A DNA stretch of 64,000 bases from Solen grandis (taxonomy: Eukaryota; Mollusca; Bivalvia; Adapedonta; Solenidae), in assembly GCA_021229015.1 (NCBI GenBank), contig CM037783.1:60239746-60303745 (forward strand), in the 5' to 3' direction. The position numbers were made by a program, and so were the translations under genes. This document shows positions 56,590 to 64,000 of the stretch, in pieces. Within the stretch, counting starts at the first letter, position 1. Each line of letters begins with the position of its first letter. The notes beneath the pieces were generated by a model that worked only from the letters and a program-made list of their open reading frames with translations, had not been told where the DNA came from and made no database searches.

Positions 56590-58164
56590 GGAGTTACATT
56601 TTGATTACTATCTGTTTGGAGCTGGGATAGGGGTGATTTTTACATTGTAGTAAGTTTGAATCTGGTTTGCTTGTCCTTATCGGGACAACACAAGGTCGTA
56701 ACTTAAACTTACGCGCACCTGCTAGACTGACACCCAATATTCGCCACTGATTCGCTGTAGACTTAACAGAAAACCAGCACGTCATCAAAAAGCTAAAAGT
56801 CCGATAAAATGGCGGATAAATGGCGGACTTTAATATCACGTGACTTCAGACTGGATCCCGTCTCATCGAAGAATTTCGCCTCTGAACCGTAGTTTTATTC
56901 TCACGCTTCCGTGTACTGTGTTCTGTCCAAAACATACACCGTAGTAGTATAGGTTTTTATTGTGTATTCATGATATATAAATATATATAAACATTATATA
57001 TTAAAATGCGTAGTTTCATCATCGTGTTACCGTATTTTCATTTTTTTCTTTGTTTTCAGCAGGTTATGAAACTGTATTAACTTTTGTTCTGATTGCATGT
57101 TTCATCTTTAAGGAACGCTTAATATGAAAGAAATAATTAACCAGTATAATTGCTGCATAAATAGTGGATATTGCTGTCGTTGTTATAATCATTACATTTG
57201 TATTGAGTCTCAGAAATTCTCAGTTACTTTGCAAGTGTTCAGTTTAAGTCGGCAAGTCTTTGATGGTAATACAAGAAACGAACCCTTTCTACAAAACGTT
57301 CGATGATTTGAAATTTCTCCCTAAATATTAATATATAATTTATATATAAGAGGGTCTGAAAACTCTTTAGTATTGATTTCTTTGAACAGTTTTATCCAGT
57401 ACTTAAAAATAAGTAACTTTATGTGTAAGGATATTGAAAGTCTACTCGGCTATATCATAACTCATGATGAAATAGGTGTTTTAAATATAACAAACCAGTT
57501 GAAATTTTAGACCCAACTATTATATCAAAAATTGATAAAAAAAACATATCTGATCTGTTTTGCTAATCATATATTACATGTAATACTAAACAAAACTATA
57601 TAAATATTTGTGTGTTAGAGAGGGGCAGAAAGAGACAGAAAAGGAGAGAGAGTCGTATATATCCAGGTTATCTTTTTGAGTATTTTATGCAGTAATATTT
57701 TCTATACTGGCCGTCAATAAATTTATAGCGGATACTCGTGCCACAACATCTAAGAAATATCAAACTGCGTTAAAATTTTGGATAGTCGAAAAACTACTAC
57801 ATGAACTTTACTTTTTCTTGAAATTTATATAAGCCAAATAAAAGACTTTTTTACAATGATCTCAAAATAAAAAATGTGAACAGTGTTTAGCAATTCTTAA
57901 GCTAGGACAGAAAATTGTAAAATCAAAAATGTGAACAGTGTTTAGCAATTTCTTAAGCTATGACAGAAAATTGTACGTCGCAGAACGACCAGGTTTTATT
58001 TGACGGATAAATTATTTACTTTTTTTAGTATGCTAAAAATCATCAACACTTTATCAAAGACATGTTGTCCGTTGTGTTATTCACAAGCTATTGACACGCC
58101 TTATTCTTATCAGCAGTTTCATGCATGACTGATCACTTCCGGCCTGAATGTGCTTTAGCCATGT
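56590..58164. other. No gene; tandem duplication at 57866-57975
   Basis: Around 57866-57975 a unit of about 56 bp (AAAATGTGAACAGTGTTTAG...) occurs twice. The stretch 56790-56850 (AAAATGGCGG..ACGTGAC) is promoter-like but no gene start follows. (GA)n-like tract at about 57630-57650. Confidence 0.5.
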
Positions 58165-59990
58165 GACTCCTGTCAGGACCATATCTTTACTTTATACTCC
58201 ATTATTGAAATACTCAGACAAAAGAAGAAGAAACTATTCTGTGGTTTCATTGATTTTTCTGTTGCCTTTGACAGAGTTGATCGTGTGCATCTCTGGAATA
58301 AACTTTTAAATTATAACATAAATGGCAAAGTATTTAATATCATATATAACATGTATAACAATATTAAATCTTGTGTTTCAGTTAATGGAGAAACATCCCA
58401 ATTTTTCACTTGCTCAAACGAAGTCAGACAAGGAGAAAACCTCTCCCCAGTTTTATTTTCACTTTTCATTAATGACATGCAGTCTCATATTGAGTCAAAT
58501 GGTGGCAAAGGCATAGAGCTTAAGGACAACCTTGATGAAACTTTATGGCTAAAACTACTTCTGTTACTCTATGCTGATGACACAATTATTATTTCTGACT
58601 CTCCTACAGATTTTCAAAATTGTTTAACTGCTTTTCATAATTTTTGTATTCAGTGGAACTTAAATGTTAATTTAAGCAAAACAAAAATTATTGTATTTGG
58701 TGCCAGATCAACAACTAAATTCAACTTCAAACTTGGAAATAATCCTATTTCATTTACTAATACATATCAATATCTTGGGGTCATCTTTTCTGCATCTGGT
58801 TCCTTTTTAAACGCAAGAAAACATACAGTCCAACAGGCCAAAAAAAAGCAATGTACCTTTTACTTGCCAAAATTAGGAATACTGACTTACCAATAGACTT
58901 AAGCCTGAAACTATTTGACCACACTGTTTTACCAATTTTAACATATGGCTCGGAAATTTTTGGTTTTGAAAATTTAGACATGCTAGAGGCTGTTCATAAT
59001 GAATTTTTACGTAAATTGACAAAGGCTAGGAAAAATACACCTATTTACATGCTTCATGAAGAGTTAGGAAGATACCCCATATCCATTACAGTTAAATCTA
59101 GAATGATAGGCTTCTGGATAAGATTGATAACTGGTTGCACAAATAACATATCTCACAAAATGTACAAAAAAAAAATGGCTAGAAAGCAAAAATTATAAAT
59201 TCAACTGGATACTCATTTCTCTGGGTGAACCAAAATCCAAATATGTCCCCTAAAACTAACCAAATGGGAAACAATATTGGGAAACTGAATCAAGATTATC
59301 AAACAAAGGAAAAAAAATATAGAGAATTTAAATCTACTTTAGATTTTGAAACTTATTTTATCAACCTACCACTACATGATGGAATAAATCTATTTAAATT
59401 CAGAACATCAAATCACAAACTCCCAGTAGAAACTGGGAGATGGGATGGTACTCCCTATACAGACCGTAAATGTACATTGTGTGACCATAATGAAATTGGC
59501 AATGAGAAACATTACCTACTCGGCTGTCCTGCTTTCGTACGTGAAAGAAATTATCTTCTGAACATAAATAATATAAACAACACTTGCATAAAAAACCTTC
59601 TCGAATCGAAGTGTCCTGAAATTTTAAAAAGTCTTAGCAGATTCACTAATATTATTATGTCCAAATTTAAAAGATATAAGATCGCAAATGTAATGGTATA
59701 AAATCGATCCAATGATAAGTACATATCAACATGAAAAAAATAACATTAGTAGAACATTCACTTACTCTTAAAACTGAATTTTCAAGGCATTAAAATTGTC
59801 CACATAGTCATGACGTTATAACTGGCTCGCCTAAAGGCATGATACTGTTGACATTGATAAATTTAACAACACAACCAGCATCATAACACTAAGCAGCCAA
59901 CTTCAAGATACACTTTCCCTTACATGTTTGGTACATTTTACATAGAAGTGCATTAGTCTGCACAAGCAGACACAGTTATCCTTTCCTCTA
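58165..59990 (+). pseudogene. LINE copy, 5' truncated (RT to 3' UTR)
   Basis: Begins around HIFTLYSIIEILRQ, then motif A CGFIDFSVAFDRVDRVHLW. A 203-codon frame from 58285 follows with EVRQGENLSPVLFSLFINDM and catalytic LLYADDTIIISDS, then the thumb (LNVNLSKTKIIVFGARS). A second frame (58851-59198) covers LPILTYGSEIFGFENLDMLE. A third (59225-59701) ends with HKLPVETGRWDGTPYTDRKC and CDHNEIGNEKHYLLGCP, a cysteine-histidine C-terminal domain. Frame breaks lie around 58845 (A8 run) and 59168-59176 (A9 run). A 3' UTR with TTGTCCACATAGTCATGACG follows, to about 59990. This is the best-preserved member of the family also seen at 16.7 and 36.6 kb. Confidence 0.85.
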
Positions 59991-60076
59991 TCTATTTCCT
60001 CCGTAGAACACCGACAAACCTAAAATATTTAAGGAAGTTTTATGAATTTATTATCCACGTTTACAAATGTACACAT

Positions 60077-60547
60077 GGTGTCACACCACTACTTTTTGTC
60101 CCTATATAATCTATAGTAACTTGGCCGACTTTCGAGGCCTGTTCCTACTTTCCAAATGTTCGTTGGAATATTTCTGGTCTAGTTTCATGTAGACCATTCA
60201 TAAATCAACAGATTTAGGCACAAAAAAATATATCATTAAGGAATTGGCGTTTCACAAATTTCACATTTCCCGGCTACCTGTCAAAATTTCCAAAACAAAC
60301 ATGACCTCTGAGCCGCATTACCTCTGCAGCTCTCCCAACATCCTGTAGGAAAGTAATCCCTTAATACAACTATTAAATGCAAGTTGTTGGTCAAAAATAC
60401 ATGTATCTCACCACACAGGCTAAATGTGTTGCAGTTATTCAGTGTTTTCTGGGGAAAATATGACTTTGATGTCCACCCTTTCATTTTTCATTAGGTACTA
60501 CTTCAGCACCCTACGACCCGGAAGTACTTTGATAGTGGTGTGACACC
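60077..60547 (+). repeat. Terminal direct repeat / MITE-like unit, copy 1
   Basis: 471 bp with inverted ends GGTGTCACACCACTA and TAGTGGTGTGACACC. Nearly identical to 63000-63462 (one visible substitution and one 8-bp indel). Taken from inside the first base pair the unit starts TG and ends CA. No coding frame. Confidence 0.9.
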
Positions 60548-61275
60548 TATATAAAACCCAAATTTGAAATATACATGAAAATTATGCCCAAAATAACTTA
60601 TTTATTATATTTGCAACAAAATAAAACCCTGATCAGATTTCTCAGTCAAGTCTAAGGTCACATTAAACTGTTTTAGAGAGTGGCAGATTGTGCACTGTAT
60701 TTGGTCATTTTAAATGCATTCTAATCATGCAGGGGTATACTTTCAAAATCAGTCATATTTTAATTAATAACCAATGGATTTTGATGACATAAAGTGCACT
60801 CTGTTTCAAACATCATATTTTATCATTTAAACCCCATTATTGGTCACCTGATTGAAGGGAAATACCCAAAAAATTAGAAAAGCAGAGAAAAATGGATTTT
60901 TTTAGGGCTAAAATAAGAAAAAAATACTATTTAATTATTTCTCTTTTTTTTTCTAATTTTTTTTATTTGAAAGTGGGCCAAAATCAATCCCAGACATGTA
61001 ACTGCATCAGGACATAGACAGGGGTTACCTAGGTAGTTGTACTTAAGCAACATCAAAGGACCTGTGTATAGGTCTAGAGGCACGTTTAGCCGGGGCTGGG
61101 GAGGATGTCTCCCCTACCCCTCAAGGAGCCCCCAGGGTCAGCTACTGGTTGGGCAGCATTAAATCAGTAGGTGTGGCTACTGTCTGGACCTTGACCTTAT
61201 ACAGGGGGTGGTACTGAGTTAACCCAAATCATATCTGAATGCACCAGAGAAGACTGACTGCCAATTTCTACAACT
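60548..61275. other. Interior of composite element, no gene
   Basis: AT-rich to 61000, then GC-richer from 61080. A GAGGATGTCTCCCCTACC / GGAGCCCCCAGGG stretch precedes the transposase frame. Nothing else recognised. Confidence 0.5.
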
Positions 61276-62294
61276 ATGGTCCTAGGCGAGAGGAAACGCA
61301 AAGCTGCTGGGATTTTCTTCCAGAAGAACAACCAACTGAGCCCATTTAAGACGAAATTACCTTCTGAGGCAGGATCTGAAGGAGACGCCTACAGCACAGC
61401 ATCTACAGGCCACCACCCAGACGATGAAGAAGACCACCATCCATACAGGCTACGACGTAATCTGCAAATGGAAGATAACTTCATTTCAGGAAACCGCGTC
61501 ATACACCTTCCACGGCTCCTCTCCATGATGAATGCAGTTTACAGCGACCATGAAGGCACAGGCAGCTCTGTCACGTGACGTCAAGGCCAGATGCAATGCT
61601 GTTATAGAAGAGATGGCAAGATTGGGAGGCAGAGATATTACGAAATTTATATCGTGCTTACCTGACATCCAGCGGGCCACCATTGAATGCTATGCCGGGA
61701 ACTGCAGCTTCTGTCATCAATCAGCCCTGGTCTGCTCCGGTGAAGGTCACAACCTGGTGGTACAAGTCCATGATCCTGGGCCCAAATGACATCACGCACC
61801 TGAAGATGAACGAAAATGACAAGTCACTGCTTGCTGTGATACTAAAAATGAGATTGAGTGAAGAGGCGGTCTACAAGGTGTCACCTAGAACATCAACACA
61901 GAAGTGCGAGGCCTTCAACCGAGCAACTTTAGCCACCATGCCGAAGTCCCAGAACTACCCCAGGTCATTTGAGGCTCGGCTAGCTCTTCAAACCCTGAGA
62001 GCGAACAACTCAGTTTACTCAGCAGTGAGGATGAAGGTGGGCCGCCTCACAAGGACTTGTCTATCTGCAGCTTCAAGAAAGCGCCTTCTTCACATATCAA
62101 GGAAGGCAAGCTACCACAAGTCGTACAAGACAACGAGAAGGTATAAGGCAAAGCGAAGAGCTCAAAGGGCCCAGATGGAGTTCGAACACGGGCGGACTCA
62201 AGAAACCCACCACCAGGAGGAGCCCGATTATGTAGAGGGACTGCTTGACAGCAATCTGCACTCCTACGCCTCAACTTCTGCAACAAACCAGTAG
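61276..62294 (+). pseudogene. Mutator-like transposase remnant (metazoan MULE)
   Basis: Three overlapping frames (61276-61578, 61532-61789, 61683-62294) read as pieces of one protein. The first gives a charged N-terminus and FISGNRVIHLPRLLSMMN. The second gives EEMARLGGRDITKFISCLPD then IECYAGNCSFCHQSALVCSG, with the paired cysteines typical of this family. After a shift near 61745 the third continues TTWWYKSM, DITHLKMNENDKSLLAVILK, STQKCEAFNRATLATMPKSQ and a very basic C-terminus. The DDE catalytic core that should lie between the first two pieces is missing. The family call rests on remembered motif order, not a search. It ends 60 bp before the ribozyme. Confidence 0.6.
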
Positions 62295-62356
62295 CAGCAG
62301 CCTGCCCTACAGAACAGAGCACAGCAGAAAAAAAAAAAACATAAAGAAAAAAAAAA

Positions 62357-62416
62357 AGCTCTGTCTGGTGCATAGCAGCACCACTGATGAGGTCTGATGC
62401 TGACCGAAACAGTGCT
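62357..62416 (+). ncRNA. Hammerhead ribozyme, type III topology
   Basis: All core positions are present. Stem III 5' strand AGCUCUG (62357-62363), U16.1 and cleavage base C17 at 62364-62365, stem I UGGUGC/GCACCA (62366-62371 with 62378-62383) closed by AUAGCA. Then CUGAUGA at 62384-62390, stem II GGUC/GACC (62391-62394 with 62402-62405) with loop UGAUGCU, GAAA at 62406-62409, and stem III 3' strand CAGUGCU (62410-62416) with a single U-U mismatch. Self-cleavage is predicted after 62365. It lies just 3' of the Mutator-like frame and downstream of two A-rich runs. Confidence 0.85.
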
Positions 62417-62479
62417 ATATGAAAGAAAAATATAAACTCATGTATCAATATCTGTTTGGAAAAATCAGGGGTGTGGGGG

Positions 62480-62506
62480 GGGGAGGAGAGAGAGAGAGAG
62501 AGAGAC
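62480..62506. repeat. (GA)n microsatellite
   Basis: About 11 GA units after a G-run. Confidence 0.9.
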
Positions 62507-62999
62507 AGGGTACAAAATCAAAATTAAAGATAATTAAAGAAGATATTTATACGTGAGTATCAACACAAAGTAACCAACATAAAAACATAACCCCTACTTC
62601 ATTTTAAAACAATTAACCTCTAAAATCACTCCCTGCCGAGGTGCACAAGGCACTCAGGCTCACGCCCACCACTCCCGTTTATGTGACCGGAACACACCCC
62701 CAGCTCAAAACAATATCAAAATAACATGTGGTCTGACTGCAGACGATGTATATTTCAAACTGGAAGCTACCCGCAGCATGCTGGTTAAAAAGACTATGAA
62801 GGAAATCTAAAATTAGCCCAATTTCATATATAAAAATATTAAAATATTAATAATTTAAAAAAAATAAACATACCATTTTTTTAAAACATATTATCCAATT
62901 TCCATGTATTCAATGTACATGTTGTCCAAATTTGATGTCAATCCATTGAAAAATGGCTCCGTAATTCAATTTCTTCTACTTTCATTTTCTATTCATATA
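62507..62999. other. Interior of composite element, no feature
   Basis: AT-rich. No purine tract before the second direct repeat. Confidence 0.5.
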
Positions 63000-63462
63000 G
63001 GTGTCACACCACTACTTTTTGTCCCTATATAATCTATAGTAACTTGGCCGACTTTCGTGGCCTGTTCCTACTTTCCAAATGTTCGTTGGAATATTTCTGG
63101 TCTAGTTTCATGTAGACCATTCATAAATCAACAGATTTAGGCACAAAAAAATATATCATTAAGGAATTGGCGTTTCACAAATTTCACATTTCCCGGCTAC
63201 CTGTCAAAATTTCCAAAACAAACATGACCTCTGAGCCGCATTACCTCTGCAGCTCTCCTGTAGGAAAGTAATCCCTTAATACAACTATTAAATGCAAGTT
63301 GTTGGTCAAAAATACATGTATCTCACCACACAGGCTAAATGTGTTGCAGTTATTCAGTGTTTTCTGGGGAAAATATGACTTTGATGTCCACCCTTTCATT
63401 TTTCATTAGGTACTACTTCAGCACCCTACGACCCGGAAGTACTTTGATAGTGGTGTGACACC
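63000..63462 (+). repeat. Terminal direct repeat / MITE-like unit, copy 2
   Basis: 463 bp, same orientation as 60077-60547. Lacks an 8-bp stretch present in copy 1 (around 60330-60337). Confidence 0.9.
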
Positions 63463-63625
63463 ACATGTGTTCGTTTTTCTGGTGCCCGTTAGAAACACAC
63501 TTATGTGACAGATTCTCTATTGACCAAGCTCTACTAAATCATGCACCTATTTCGTACAGGGAATTTTTTCTTCTGATGTACAGAGATGCAAATTAGACAT
63601 GATATTTGTATATTGGATGACCTAA

Positions 63626-63657
<32 letters not shown>

Positions 63658-63929
63658 CACCCCTCTCTCTCTCTGTTCTTAGTTTCTCCCCCCCCCCCCT
63701 TCTACCTCACTCTCCTTCCTCCTTTCACATTCAATGATCAAACTACACAAAATCTTATTATTTTCTCTTTATTATGATAGTTCATAAACATTTTATGATA
63801 CTCTCTCAATTTGTTTATTGATGTAATATGTAAATCCACTCAAAAACCGCTTTTGTATGAACATTTGTTTTTTCTATTTATTTGTTTATGTGAGTATGCA
63901 ATGTCAAGTGTATGTGAGTATGCAACGTA

Positions 63930-63967
<38 letters not shown>

Positions 63968-64000
63968 TAATGAAACCAAATTGCTCCATTCATCCATCTG
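63463..64000. repeat. No gene; (TC)n and (GT)n microsatellites
   Basis: (CT)n at about 63630-63675, C-run at 63690-63699, (GT)n at about 63932-63966. The frame at 63586-63777 is a by-product of the CT tract. Confidence 0.85.

Larger units (their letters stand above)
60077..63462 (+). mobile_element. Composite element: direct repeats around MULE remnant and hammerhead ribozyme
   Basis: Two nearly identical units of about 465 bp, in direct orientation, flank 2.45 kb of unique sequence. The outermost flanks share CACATG (60072-60077 and 63461-63466, overlapping the terminal bases), as expected of a target duplication made by insertion of the whole block. Inside are a Mutator-like transposase remnant and a hammerhead ribozyme motif. 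No primer binding site follows copy 1 and no polypurine tract precedes copy 2, so it is not a normal LTR retrotransposon. It could be a MITE pair that captured the interior. Confidence 0.5.

Noticed and set aside
60077..63462. Ordinary LTR retrotransposon
   Set aside because: No gag-pol, no primer binding site and no polypurine tract.

Overview
This window looks like AT-rich nuclear DNA of an invertebrate, most likely a bivalve mollusc. That is an inference from many degraded transposons, tRNA-derived SINEs of the type common in bivalves, abundant inverted-repeat MITEs and microsatellites, and short protein-coding exons separated by multi-kilobase introns. There is no operon structure and no bacterial-type gene. 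A run of exactly 100 N (17770-17869) is an assembly gap.

Host genes. Two sets of exons on the minus strand are supported by open frames and GT/AG splice signals. (1) Exons at 41212-41391, 40270-40360, 33200-33332 and about 32963-33023 encode a signal peptide and the N-terminal part of a large lipid transfer protein (vitellogenin / apolipophorin / MTP type). A LINE and a mariner copy lie in its introns. (2) Exons at 22094-22179, 18569-18627 and 17964-18062 have matching phases and belong to a gene I cannot name. Gene (1) lies upstream on the same strand, and I cannot tell whether the two sets are one gene.

Mobile DNA dominates. From left to right: a reverse transcriptase scrap (657-945); a LINE 3' end (3137-3845); a SINE (5387-5600); a decayed Polinton/Maverick-like element with inverted terminal repeats (6009-8789); a foldback element (10097-10885); a nearly full-length LINE (about 11580-15480); a LINE deletion derivative (16686-17533); SINEs near 20.4, 24.4, 27.9 and 47.5 kb; a mariner copy with a damaged catalytic site (31449-32692); a 5'-truncated LINE (36565-39240); a Tc1-like fragment (42216-42640); a PIF/Harbinger-ISL2EU-like element carrying a THAP-DDE transposase and the PHD end of a second protein (about 52149-56585); a plus-strand LINE (58165-59990); and a composite structure (60077-63462). 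The composite has two nearly identical direct repeats of about 465 bp around a Mutator-like transposase remnant and a complete hammerhead ribozyme motif.

Most notable are the hammerhead ribozyme at 62357-62416, the direct-repeat composite around it, the helix-turn-helix plus membrane-anchor protein in the Polinton-like element, and the unidentified three-exon gene. All assignments come from reading the sequence; no database search was run.
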